A program made the translations under genes and the position numbers. From positions 1 through 64,000 of the forward strand of contig JAVBNA010000001.1 in the NCBI GenBank assembly GCA_031551875.1: a stretch of 64,000 nucleotides of DNA, read 5' to 3'. Origin of the DNA: JAVBNA01 sp031551875 (GTDB lineage Bacteria > Bacillota > Clostridia > Oscillospirales > Acutalibacteraceae). Shown piece after piece: positions 17,569-25,225 of the stretch. Every line of letters starts with the position of its first letter. Positions within the stretch are counted from its first letter, which is position 1. The notes under the pieces are model-generated. The model did not search any database and was not told the DNA's origin. It worked only from the letters and a program-made list of their open reading frames with translations.

Positions 17569-18459
17569 ATGGCAAACGATCGAATTCTCAGATGTATTTC
17601 AACCGACGGCGTGGTTATGGCCATGGCCGTTGATTCCACAAACCTGGTGCACCGCGCCCAGCATGTCCATGCGACCTCTGCGGTGGCCACAGCGGCGCTG
17701 GGACGGCTGCTGAGCGCGGCCTCCATGATGGGCGCACAGCTCAAGCAGGAGAACTCTACGGTGACGGTGCGCGTCAACGGCGGCGGACCGCTCGGCTCGG
17801 TGATTGCCGTGGCCGATTCACAGGGCAACTGCAAGGGCTATGTGATGGAGCCGGAGGTGGAGCTGCCCCTCAACGCGAAGGGCAAGCTGGACGTTGGCGG
17901 CGCGGTGGGTACCGAAGGCACAATTACGGTCATGAAGGACTTTGGCACAGGGGAGCCCTATACAGGCCAGGTGGCGCTGGCCACTGGTGAAATCGGTGAG
18001 GACATCACCCTCTATTTTGCCCAGAGCGAGCAAATCCCCACCGTGTGCGCGCTGGGCGTCCTGGTGGACAAGGAGAGCCATGAGGTGATGCTTTCGGGCG
18101 GGCTTCTGATCCAGCTTCTGCCCGCCGCCCAGGAGGAGGATATCGAAAAACTGGAGGAAGTCCTCAAGGAAATGGAGCCGGTGACCACCATGCTCGCCAA
18201 GGGCATGGATGTAGAAGAGATTTGCCGCACTGTACTGAGGGGCTTTGAGATGGAGGTGCTGGACGAATTTTCTGTTTCCTATCGGTGTGACTGTTCCAAG
18301 GAGCGGGTGGAAAAGGCGGTCATGCTCCTGGAGGATGAAGAGATTCTCCATCTGGCCGACGAGGACGGCCGGGCAGAGGTGAAATGCCATTTCTGCAACC
18401 GGGCGCACTACCTGACGCCGGCCGATCTTGAGGGGATCGTTTTGCGCAAGAAAAGATAA
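17569..18459 (+). CDS. hslO: Redox-regulated chaperone Hsp33
   Basis: A holdase chaperone switched on by disulfide formation during oxidative stress. The N-terminal chaperone domain is followed by the zinc-binding redox switch at the C-terminus, with CDC (in SYRCDCSKE) and CHFC (in VKCHFCNRA) as the four thiol ligands. Length is about 296. The start is ATG 17569, eight bases after AAAGGA. An ATG at 17560 overlaps that site. It is transcribed with the TrpR-like and methyltransferase genes. Confidence 0.95.
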   Translation: MANDRILRCISTDGVVMAMAVDSTNLVHRAQHVHATSAVATAALGRLLSAASMMGAQLKQENSTVTVRVNGGGPLGSVIAVADSQGNCKGYVMEPEVELPLNAKGKLDVGGAVGTEGTITVMKDFGTGEPYTGQVALATGEIGEDITLYFAQSEQIPTVCALGVLVDKESHEVMLSGGLLIQLLPAAQEEDIEKLEEVLKEMEPVTTMLAKGMDVEEICRTVLRGFEMEVLDEFSVSYRCDCSKERVEKAVMLLEDEEILHLADEDGRAEVKCHFCNRAHYLTPADLEGIVLRKKR

Positions 18460-18483
18460 TGGAAAATTTGTTGCAAAAAAGTG

Positions 18484-18512
18484 TTGACAACGCTTCCGGG
18501 ATATTGTATTAT
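18484..18512 (+). promoter_or_regulatory. Strong promoter of the tRNA cluster
   Basis: A perfect -35 TTGACA (18484-18489), a 17-base spacer and -10 TATTAT (18507-18512) lie about 55 bases before the first tRNA. This is the closest match to consensus among the promoters seen here, as expected of a stable-RNA operon. Confidence 0.8.
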
Positions 18513-18567
18513 ATAACACGTCGCTTGCGGTTGCGAATGACAGCCGAATGATGTGCAGCAGTGTTCC

Positions 18568-18643
18568 GGGAGCATAGCTCAGCTGGGAGAGCACCTGCCT
18601 TACAAGCAGGGGGTCACAGGTTCGAGCCCTGTTGTTCCCACCA
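18568..18643 (+). tRNA. tRNA-Val (anticodon TAC)
   Basis: The cloverleaf folds with acceptor GGGAGCA paired to TGTTCCC, an anticodon stem CCTGC/GCAGG with loop CTTACAA, and a T loop GTTCGAG. CCA is encoded. The anticodon TAC reads valine codons. It is the first of five tRNAs. Confidence 0.96.
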
Positions 18644-18650
18644 AATATTT

Positions 18651-18727
18651 GGCCCGGTAGTTCAGTTGGTTAGAACGCTAGCCTGTCACGCTAGAGGTCG
18701 TCGGTTCGAGCCCGATCCGGGTCGCCA
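18651..18727 (+). tRNA. tRNA-Asp (anticodon GTC)
   Basis: The acceptor GGCCCGG pairs with CCGGGTC, with one G-T. The anticodon loop CTGTCAC gives GTC for aspartate. CCA is encoded. The gene starts 7 bases after tRNA-Val. Confidence 0.96.
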
Positions 18728-18732
18728 CATTT

Positions 18733-18808
18733 GCCTCTGTAGCTCAGTTGGTAGAGCAGTGGACTGAAAATCCACGTGTCGGTGGTTCGACTCCGCCCGG
18801 AGGCACCA
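18733..18808 (+). tRNA. tRNA-Phe (anticodon GAA)
   Basis: The acceptor GCCTCTG and its 3' partner CGGAGGC form the usual stem. The anticodon arm GGACTGAAAATCC gives GAA for phenylalanine. CCA is encoded. Confidence 0.96.
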
Positions 18809-18815
18809 ATTAAAT

Positions 18816-18891
18816 GCGGATGTAGCTCATCTGGTAGAGCGCCACCTTGCCAAGGTGGAGGTAGCGAGTTCGAGCCTCGTCATCCGCTCCA
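18816..18891 (+). tRNA. tRNA-Gly (anticodon GCC)
   Basis: The acceptor GCGGATG pairs with CATCCGC. The anticodon stem CCACC/GGTGG closes loop TTGCCAA, giving GCC for glycine. CCA is encoded. A terminator follows 9 bases later. Confidence 0.96.
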
Positions 18892-18900
18892 CAAGGACGT

Positions 18901-18935
18901 AAAAGACGCTTTATGAAAGTCGTAAAGCGTCTTTT
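18901..18935 (+). terminator. Terminator after tRNA-Gly
   Basis: A perfect 13-bp stem (18901-18913 with 18923-18935) with a 9-base loop, whose 3' arm ends in TTTT. It separates the first four tRNAs from tRNA-Cys, so tRNA-Cys depends on readthrough or its own promoter. Confidence 0.75.
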
Positions 18936-18970
18936 CACAACTTGCATCCCTCTTGTATACAATGGAATAT

Positions 18971-19045
<75 letters not shown>

Positions 19046-19058
19046 ATTTTCTTGCGTA

Positions 19059-19097
19059 AGCCTTAGTACTCTGAAAAGAGTACTAAGGCTGTATTTT
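19059..19097 (+). terminator. Terminator after tRNA-Cys
   Basis: A perfect 13-bp stem (19059-19071 with 19078-19090) with loop TGAAAA is followed by a T-rich run. Confidence 0.85.
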
Positions 19098-19179
19098 TTT
19101 GGTCTTGGCGCATGAACAGGGACAACGCTTTGTCTTGGCCAGCGATCTTTTTGAGTGTTGGAATTCTCATCGTGTGTGC

Positions 19180-19208
19180 TTGAAACAAATCGTGAAATAT
19201 GGTATAAT
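19180..19208 (+). promoter_or_regulatory. Promoter of the polyol-phosphate surface cluster
   Basis: A -35 box TTGAAA (19180-19185), 17-base spacer and -10 TATAAT (19203-19208), with TG one base before the -10. It lies about 50 bases before the cytidylyltransferase gene. Confidence 0.75.
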
Positions 19209-19260
19209 TTTTTTATTAAAATTAAAACGAAATGCCAAACGGGGAAAAGGAGACTGAAGG

Positions 19261-19980
19261 ATGAACATTGCCATTGTGTTTGCCGGCGGGTCGGGGCAGC
19301 GCATGAAGAATTCCGCAAAGCCCAAGCAGTTTCTTGAGCTGTATGGAAAACCAATCATTATTTTTACGCTGGAGGCTTTTGAGCGTCATCCTGAAATTGA
19401 TATGGTGGTTGTGCCCTGTATCGCGGGATGGGAGGATTATCTGCGAGGGCTGCTGGACAAATTCGGCATCAAAAAAGTAAAGAAGATCATCACCGGCGGC
19501 AAGGACACGCAGGAGTCGAAAATGAATGCACTGCATTATTTACAGACGCAGTGCAGGGACGACGACATTGTGATCCTGCATGACGCGGTGCGTCCGCTGA
19601 TCAATGAGAAAATGATTACGGACAACCTGGAGAGTGTCCGTAAGTACGGATCGGCCATCTGCGCGGTGCCCTTCACGGAAACGGCCATTGTCAGCGATGA
19701 CGGCAGCACAACCAGTAAAACCATCGTTCGAAACACTCTTTATGTCGCCAAGGCGCCTCAGGGATTTTATTTTAAGGATGTGATGGAAGCGCACATGGCG
19801 GGGGAGGATATGCCGTATACGGTGACCATTGATACCTGCTCCCTGATGACCGAGCTTGGAAAAACGCTCCATTTGATGCCCTGTGAGACCACCAACATCA
19901 AAATTACCACGGCGGAGGATTTCTTTATTTTTAAGGCGCTTGTGGACCTGCAGGAAAGCAGGGACATATTTGGATTATAA
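19261..19980 (+). CDS. IspD/TarI-like cytidylyltransferase
   Basis: A 239-residue nucleotidyltransferase that couples CTP to a sugar-alcohol or polyol phosphate. The IspD/TarI signature is visible: N-terminal GGSGQRMKNSAKPKQFLEL (the CTP loop, with both Arg and Lys) and later VILHDAVRPL. A separate IspD-IspF fusion at 49.2 kb supplies isoprenoid synthesis. This paralogue more likely acts like TarI (ribitol-5-phosphate) in making a cell-surface polymer, as its neighbours suggest. A GGAG site precedes the ATG. The first gene of a three-gene cluster. The exact polyol substrate is inferred only. Confidence 0.85.
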   Translation: MNIAIVFAGGSGQRMKNSAKPKQFLELYGKPIIIFTLEAFERHPEIDMVVVPCIAGWEDYLRGLLDKFGIKKVKKIITGGKDTQESKMNALHYLQTQCRDDDIVILHDAVRPLINEKMITDNLESVRKYGSAICAVPFTETAIVSDDGSTTSKTIVRNTLYVAKAPQGFYFKDVMEAHMAGEDMPYTVTIDTCSLMTELGKTLHLMPCETTNIKITTAEDFFIFKALVDLQESRDIFGL

Positions 19981-19992
19981 GGAGGGGAATCC

Positions 19993-21045
19993 ATGTATTT
20001 TGAAAAGGTGATCACCGAGGATCTTGAGCGCATCGCCGCCGAGCCCATCCAGTGGGAAAAGCTGCGCGGAAAAACAGTCCTGATTACCGGCGTAGGTGGT
20101 ATGATAGCTTCCTATATGGCATATACGCTCATGCATCTCAACGACACAAAGAGCCTGGGTGTCCGGATTCTGGGGCTTGTACGCAGCAGGAAAAAAGCAC
20201 AGGAGCGCTTCGGCGCACTGCTGAGCCGGACAGATTTTGTTCTGATTGAGCAGGACGTCACGCACCCGCTTGCGGTGGACGAGTCCGTGCATTTTGTGAT
20301 CCACGCCGCAAGCCAGACCGGCCCCGCGCAGTTTACCGAGGATCCGGTGGGCACGATTGCGGCCAACACGACAGGCACGGATCTGATGCTTTCCTTTTCG
20401 GTGCGTAAGCAGGCGGAGGGCTTCCTGTTTCTGTCCACAAGGGAGATTTACGGACAGTTTCCGCCGGAGAAACCGTTTGCGGCGGAGGACGAATACGGTG
20501 TTTTTGATCCGACACTGGTGCGCTCCTGCTACCCTGAGAGCAAGCGCATGTCGGAGACACTGTGCGCCGCCTATCGGAAGCAGTACGGACTGCCCTGCAA
20601 AATTGCCCGCATTGCCCACACTTACGGGCCGGGCATCCTGATCGGCGACGGCCGCGTGGTCGGCGATTTCATCGGGAATGTGCTGCGCGAGGAGGACATT
20701 GTCATGCGCAGCGACGGCAGCACGGTGCTGGCACTGACCTATTTGTCCGACACGGTGACCGGGCTCTTTTACGAGTTTTTAAACTTTGAGGATTTTGTCT
20801 ATAACATTTCAAACGATACGCAGCCGATTACCGTGCGGGAGTTGGCGCAGACACTGTGCGCGCTCTTCCCAGAACGGGGCATCAAGGCGGTTTTTGGGCC
20901 ATCCGACCCCTCAAAAAAAGCGGGATATCTTGCGCATACCGTTCCGCTTTTGTCGATGGAAAAGGCGCGGAAAGCGGGCTGGGAACCTCGTATTGACGTG
21001 CAGGCAGGCATGAGGAGAACGATTGAGTTTGCCGAAAATCGGTAG
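19993..21045 (+). CDS. NAD-dependent epimerase/dehydratase (extended SDR)
   Basis: A 350-residue extended short-chain dehydrogenase. The Rossmann motif is LITGVGGMIASYMAYTL near residues 31-47, the HAASQTGP segment follows near 95-103, and the catalytic YxxxK is YPESKRMSE near 178-186. Members act on nucleotide-activated sugars as epimerases, decarboxylases or dehydratases. Its place directly after an IspD/TarI-like enzyme (12 bases) and before a CDP-glycerol transferase suggests that it modifies the activated precursor of a surface glycan or teichoic-type polymer. AAGGAGGGG sits before the ATG. The specific reaction is not predictable. Confidence 0.88.
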   Translation: MYFEKVITEDLERIAAEPIQWEKLRGKTVLITGVGGMIASYMAYTLMHLNDTKSLGVRILGLVRSRKKAQERFGALLSRTDFVLIEQDVTHPLAVDESVHFVIHAASQTGPAQFTEDPVGTIAANTTGTDLMLSFSVRKQAEGFLFLSTREIYGQFPPEKPFAAEDEYGVFDPTLVRSCYPESKRMSETLCAAYRKQYGLPCKIARIAHTYGPGILIGDGRVVGDFIGNVLREEDIVMRSDGSTVLALTYLSDTVTGLFYEFLNFEDFVYNISNDTQPITVRELAQTLCALFPERGIKAVFGPSDPSKKAGYLAHTVPLLSMEKARKAGWEPRIDVQAGMRRTIEFAENR

Positions 21046-21079
21046 ATCGAGTATTTAATTTAAGATGAGAGGTCGAAAT

Positions 21080-21181
21080 ATGAGCAATGCCATAAAATCA
21101 GTCGTTCAAAACATAGTTGTTTTGTCGGTTGAAGGGCGTCTATTTAAAACCATTTCGAATGCGATCGGTCTTTTTTTATGA
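21080..21181 (+). CDS. 33-codon open frame upstream of the CDP-glycerol transferase; possible N-terminal part
   Basis: An ATG at 21080 sits seven bases after GAGAGG and opens 33 codons (MSNAIKSVVQNIVV... ending ISNAIGLFL) closed by TGA at 21179-21181. The TGA overlaps the ATG of the next gene as ATGA. The last two sense codons, TTT TTA, preceded by T, make the heptamer TTTTTTA (21172-21178) in exactly the frame needed for -1 slippage into the next gene. The next gene has no ribosome binding site of its own. So this is either a leader peptide that couples translation, the true N-terminus joined by frameshifting, or a gene split by a one-base change in the T7 run. Confidence 0.5.
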   Translation: MSNAIKSVVQNIVVLSVEGRLFKTISNAIGLFL

Positions 21182-22338
21182 AGGCACGCAGAAGAACCGA
21201 CAACTGGTTTGCCGAAAAATCCCGCAAAATATTATGCAGGAAAATGGAAATTGATAACAATAAGATTTTCTTTTTCACCTACCAGGGCCGATATGACTGT
21301 AATCCCAAATATATAACAGAGCAGATACTCAAAGAAAACTTGCAATATGATTTGGTTTGGGCAATCAGTCCTGATGAACAGGCCAAAGGGGTTGTCGTGC
21401 CTGACGGGGTGCGCCTTGTGACGCGGGGAACTTATGAATTTATTTGTGAGGCGGCCAGCGCAAAGGTTTGGGTGGATAATGCGATCAACTTTCCCTGGGA
21501 ATATATTCAAAAAAAAGAAGGCCAGATTTATTTTCAGACTTGGCATGGTTCGCTGGGGCTCAAACGGATCAACAGTGAGAATGTACGCCTGAAGCGCTGG
21601 GTCAAAGCGGCCGCAACGTGCAATAAGGTAACCGATTACTGCTTTTCAAACAGTGCGTTTGAGACAAAAGTATTCCGTGAATCTCATTGGCCGGACGTAA
21701 AAATTCTTGAATACGGACACGCCCGAAACGATTTCCTGATCAATCAGGACGAGGAAAACCGCACGAGAATCAAAGCCTATGTCAGGAAGTTTTTCAATAT
21801 AAAACCCGATGACAAAATTCTATTGTATGCGCCAACCTTTCGGGATGATAAAAGCGATTATTTCAGTATTGATTTCGAGCGTCTGCTCTTGGCTTTTCAG
21901 CAGCGTTTTGGTGGCAACTGGCGAATATTAATCCGTCTCCACTTTAAGGAGCGAAAAAAAATAGCACGCTTGCGCATGGGACGTAATATGATTGACGCTA
22001 CAGATTACCGGGATATTCAGGATCTGTTGGTGACCGCCGACGCAGGCATGACCGACTATTCCAGCTGGATTTGTGATTTTATGCTCACCCGGCGTCCCTG
22101 TTTTCTTTTTGCTTCTGATTTGGACAGCTATGAAAATGAACGTGGGTTTTATTATCCGCTTTCCACGACACCGTTTCCTCTGGCCAAGACGAGTCAGAAA
22201 CTTGTTGAAAATGTGTTGTCCTTTGATGAGAAAAAGTTTCAAAAGGGCGTGGATGCTTTTCTGTCTGACAGAGGCTGTATAGAGGATGGCCATGCGGCGG
22301 AGAGAATTGTAGCAAAAATTAAAGAGGTTATGAAGTAA
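21178..22338 (+). CDS. CDP-glycerol:glycerophosphate glycerophosphotransferase (TagB/TagF family)
   Basis: Transfers polyol phosphate from a CDP-activated donor to build teichoic-acid-like surface polymers at the inner face of the membrane. The 386-residue frame carries the family core: KIFFFTYQGRYDCNPKYI near the N-terminus, YFQTWHGSLGLKRI (the catalytic His region), ILLYAPTFRDD, and the C-terminal ADAGMTDYSSWICDFML donor-site motif. It lacks a visible ribosome binding site before ATG 21178 and overlaps the 33-codon frame upstream (ATGA). It is more AT-rich than its surroundings, consistent with transfer. The product may be longer if -1 frameshifting at 21172-21178 occurs. Confidence 0.88.
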   Translation: MKARRRTDNWFAEKSRKILCRKMEIDNNKIFFFTYQGRYDCNPKYITEQILKENLQYDLVWAISPDEQAKGVVVPDGVRLVTRGTYEFICEAASAKVWVDNAINFPWEYIQKKEGQIYFQTWHGSLGLKRINSENVRLKRWVKAAATCNKVTDYCFSNSAFETKVFRESHWPDVKILEYGHARNDFLINQDEENRTRIKAYVRKFFNIKPDDKILLYAPTFRDDKSDYFSIDFERLLLAFQQRFGGNWRILIRLHFKERKKIARLRMGRNMIDATDYRDIQDLLVTADAGMTDYSSWICDFMLTRRPCFLFASDLDSYENERGFYYPLSTTPFPLAKTSQKLVENVLSFDEKKFQKGVDAFLSDRGCIEDGHAAERIVAKIKEVMK

Positions 22339-22374
22339 AACAAATTCCCCGGCTTAGCCGGGGAATTTGTTTTA
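22336..22374. terminator. Bidirectional terminator between the surface cluster and adhE
   Basis: A near-perfect palindrome (22336-22354 with 22356-22374) with a GC-rich core flanked by A- and T-rich ends, placed between two convergent genes. It can serve both strands. Confidence 0.85.
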
Positions 22375-22378
22375 CTAG

Positions 22379-24985
22379 TTACTCGCCGTAATAGGCCATC
22401 TTATAAATCTCCGCAATCTCCGAAACCAGCGGATAGCGGGGGTTGGAGCCTGTGCACTGGTCGGAATGGGCGTGCTCAGACAGCGTTTGCAGCTTGCGCA
22501 GAAACACAGTCTCATCAATGCCGCACTCCTTGATCGAGGTGGGCATACCCAGCTGCTTTTGCAGCTTGCGAATGGCCTCGATCAGGTTTTTCACGCTCTC
22601 CTCGCGGGTCATGCCGCCCAGGCCAATGAATTGCGCCGCCTTGGCGTATTTCTGGTCGGCGATGAAGGTCTCGTATTTGGGGAAGGCGGCGAACTTGGTG
22701 GGCTTCTGGGAATTGTATGCGATCACATAGGGAAGAAGGATGGCGTTGGCGCGTCCGTGGGGGATGTTGTACTCTCCGCCCAGCTTGTGCGCCATTGAAT
22801 GGTTGAGGCCCAGGAAGGCGTTGGTGAAGGCCATGCCGGCGATGCAGGAGGCGTTGTGCATTTTCTCCCGTGCGACAAAGTCCTCCGCACCTTTTTCATA
22901 GGCGCGGGGCAGGAAATCAAACACCATATCAATGGCCTGAAGCGCCAGCCCGTCGGTGTAATCGCTCGCCATGACCGAGACATAGGCCTCGAGCGCGTGG
23001 GTGAGCACATCCATGCCGGTGTCGGCCGTGGTGGTTTTGGGGAGAGAAAGCACAAACTGCGGGTCGATGATCGCGACGTCAGGACGCAGAGAATAGTCGG
23101 CCAACGGGTATTTGATGTTTGCGTTGCGCCGGTCGGTGATGACCGAGAAGGCGGTGACCTCCGAGCCGGTGCCCGAGGTGGTGGGGATGGCGACAAACTG
23201 CGCGCGTTTGCCCAGCTTGGGGAACTTGTAGGCGCGCTTGCGGATGTCCATGAACTTGAGCTTGAGCCCGCCGAAGGTGGTGTCGGGGTGCTCATAGAAC
23301 AGCCACATGCCCTTTGCTGCGTCGATAGCCGAGCCGCCGCCCAGTGCGATGATTACATCGGGCTGGAAATTGTGCATGGCCTCCGCGCCGCGCAGGATGG
23401 TCTCCACGTCGGGATCGGGCTCGACGTCGGAGTAGATTTCACTGTGGCAGTAAATCGCGCGCTTGCGCAAATAGTAGAGAATTTTGTCCACATAGCCCAG
23501 CTTGACCATGGTGGGATCAGTAACGATAAAGGCGCGCTCAATGCCGTCCATTTTTTCGAGATACTGGATGGAGTCCTGCTCAAAATAAATTTTCGGAGGT
23601 ATCTTAAACCACTGCATATTGACCCTCCTTTTGGCGAGGCGTTTTTTATTGATCAAATTGACCGAGGAGACGTTGGAGGTGGTGGAGTTATTGCCGTAGG
23701 AGCCGCAGCCCAGCGTCAGGGAGGGGGTGTTGGTGTTGTAGATGTCGCCGATCGCGCCCTGGGAGGAGGGGGTGTTGGCGACCACACGGCCCACCTTCAT
23801 CTCTTCGCTGTAGCGTTCAATCAGCTCTTGGTCGTTCGAGTGAATGACCGCCGAATGTCCCAGGCCGCCGAATTCGAGCATTTTGCGTGCCATCTCAAAG
23901 CCCTGCTTGGCGCCGTCTACGACAAAATAGGCCAGAACAGGGGAGAGCTTCTCGCGGGAAAGGGGATAGTCTGCGCCGACGTCCTTCAGACGGGCGATCA
24001 GGATTTTGGTTTCCGCCGGAACAGTGACGCCGGATTTTTCAGCAATCCATGCGGCGGATTTCCCCACAACATCGGCGTTGACTGCCTGCTTTTCCGAGTT
24101 GATGACATAGGCGGAGACCTTTTTGATCTCATCTTCGTTCAGGAAATAGCAGCTGTTGTCCTTCATGAAGGTCTCAAAGGGCTTCTGAATCTCCTTGTCA
24201 ACGATGACGGCCTGTTCAGAAGCGCAAATCATGCCGTTGTCAAAGGTCTTGGACAGCATCAGGTCGGTGCAGGCGCGCTCCAGGTTGGCGGTCTTTTCAA
24301 TGTAGCAGGGCACATTGCCCGGCCCGACGCCGAGAGCGGGCTTGCCCGCGCTGTAGGCCGACTTGACCATGCCCGCGCCGCCGGTGGCGAGGATGAGCGA
24401 CACGCCGGGATGGTTCATCAGCAGGTTAGTCGCCTCCACGGAGGGCGTCTCAATCCACTGGATGCAGTGCTTTGGTGCGCCAGCCTGAATGGCGGCGTCC
24501 AGCATGATGCGCGCGGCCTCCACCGAGCACTGCTGTGCGGAGGGGTGAAAGCCGAAAATGATCGGGTTGCGCGTTTTCTGCGTGATCAGCGACTTGAAGA
24601 TGGTCGTGGAGGTGGGGTTGGTGACCGGCGTAACGCCCGCAACGACACCCACCGGCTCGGCCACCTCAATGTAGCCCTCCATGTCGTTCTCGTCCACAAT
24701 GCCCACCGACTTTTCGTTTTTGATTGAATGCCAGATGTTTTCGGTCGCGAACATGTTTTTGACGATTTTGTCCTCATAGACGCCCCGCCCGGTTTCCTCG
24801 ACAGCGTGCTTGGCCAGATCCATATGATTGTCCAGACCTGCAATGGCCATGGCATGCACAATGGCATCCACCTGCTCCTGGTCATACTTCATATAGACGG
24901 CGAGGGCTTGCTGGGCGTTTTCGACCAGTGCATCAATCATTGCTTTGGTGTCAGTCTGAGGCACAGCATTTTTTTCTTTTGCCAT
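22379..24985 (-). CDS. adhE: Bifunctional acetaldehyde-CoA/alcohol dehydrogenase
   Basis: Reduces acetyl-CoA to acetaldehyde and then ethanol with NADH, the main electron sink of fermentation. The N-terminal aldehyde dehydrogenase domain (about 1-440) contains the catalytic Cys in DNGMICASEQAV. The C-terminal iron-dependent alcohol dehydrogenase domain (about 450-868) has the NAD loop GGGSAIDAAK and iron-binding His residues in LNHSMAHKLGG and the GRANA region. The length of 868 is full, so spirosome formation is expected. AGGAGGAA lies before the ATG. It is a single-gene unit with a Rex operator at the promoter. Confidence 0.98.
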   Translation of the reverse strand: MAKEKNAVPQTDTKAMIDALVENAQQALAVYMKYDQEQVDAIVHAMAIAGLDNHMDLAKHAVEETGRGVYEDKIVKNMFATENIWHSIKNEKSVGIVDENDMEGYIEVAEPVGVVAGVTPVTNPTSTTIFKSLITQKTRNPIIFGFHPSAQQCSVEAARIMLDAAIQAGAPKHCIQWIETPSVEATNLLMNHPGVSLILATGGAGMVKSAYSAGKPALGVGPGNVPCYIEKTANLERACTDLMLSKTFDNGMICASEQAVIVDKEIQKPFETFMKDNSCYFLNEDEIKKVSAYVINSEKQAVNADVVGKSAAWIAEKSGVTVPAETKILIARLKDVGADYPLSREKLSPVLAYFVVDGAKQGFEMARKMLEFGGLGHSAVIHSNDQELIERYSEEMKVGRVVANTPSSQGAIGDIYNTNTPSLTLGCGSYGNNSTTSNVSSVNLINKKRLAKRRVNMQWFKIPPKIYFEQDSIQYLEKMDGIERAFIVTDPTMVKLGYVDKILYYLRKRAIYCHSEIYSDVEPDPDVETILRGAEAMHNFQPDVIIALGGGSAIDAAKGMWLFYEHPDTTFGGLKLKFMDIRKRAYKFPKLGKRAQFVAIPTTSGTGSEVTAFSVITDRRNANIKYPLADYSLRPDVAIIDPQFVLSLPKTTTADTGMDVLTHALEAYVSVMASDYTDGLALQAIDMVFDFLPRAYEKGAEDFVAREKMHNASCIAGMAFTNAFLGLNHSMAHKLGGEYNIPHGRANAILLPYVIAYNSQKPTKFAAFPKYETFIADQKYAKAAQFIGLGGMTREESVKNLIEAIRKLQKQLGMPTSIKECGIDETVFLRKLQTLSEHAHSDQCTGSNPRYPLVSEIAEIYKMAYYGE

Positions 24986-25021
24986 ATCGCATTCCTCCTA
25001 ATTTTGATTTGGGCGTATATA

Positions 25022-25039
25022 TTGTTAATTATTTAACAA
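25022..25039. promoter_or_regulatory. Rex operator at the adhE promoter
   Basis: TTGTTAATTATTTAACAA is a perfect 7-4-7 palindrome that matches the clostridial Rex-box consensus TTGTTAANNNNTTAACAA. It lies directly downstream of the adhE -10 box and covers the expected transcription start, so bound Rex would block initiation until NADH rises. The rex gene itself is 187 bases further on. No second perfect Rex box was noticed in the window. Confidence 0.9.
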
Positions 25040-25043
25040 CTAA

Positions 25044-25072
25044 ATTATATACGATGAGATGAGAAAAAACAA
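25044..25072 (-). promoter_or_regulatory. Promoter of adhE
   Basis: On the minus strand a -35 box TTGTTT (25067-25072) and a perfect -10 TATAAT (25044-25049) are spaced by 17 bases. The Rex box begins 4 bases after the -10. The remaining intergenic bases up to 25188 show no further recognisable element. Confidence 0.75.
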
Positions 25073-25188
25073 GAGATACAATTGTATAACTTATGGTATA
25101 AAATGGTCAACTTATGGTGAAAATGACGAGATTCGACCATGTTATCACACTGTCAGTATCTGTTGTTCCGGGTTCGAATATACTAAAA

Positions 25189-25220
25189 CCCGCCGAGCCT
25201 TATGAAGTAGGATCGGCGGG
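25189..25220 (-). terminator. Terminator after rex
   Basis: An 8-bp GC-rich stem (25189-25196 with 25213-25220) is followed on the minus strand by TTTT. It ends the acn-icd-rex operon and insulates adhE. Confidence 0.75.
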
Positions 25221-25225
25221 CACTT

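Noticed and set aside
22799..24727. A 642-codon open frame antisense to adhE
   Set aside because: It lies wholly opposite a full-length, motif-complete adhE, is rich in His, Gly and Val from mirrored codons, and has no credible ribosome site or homology.
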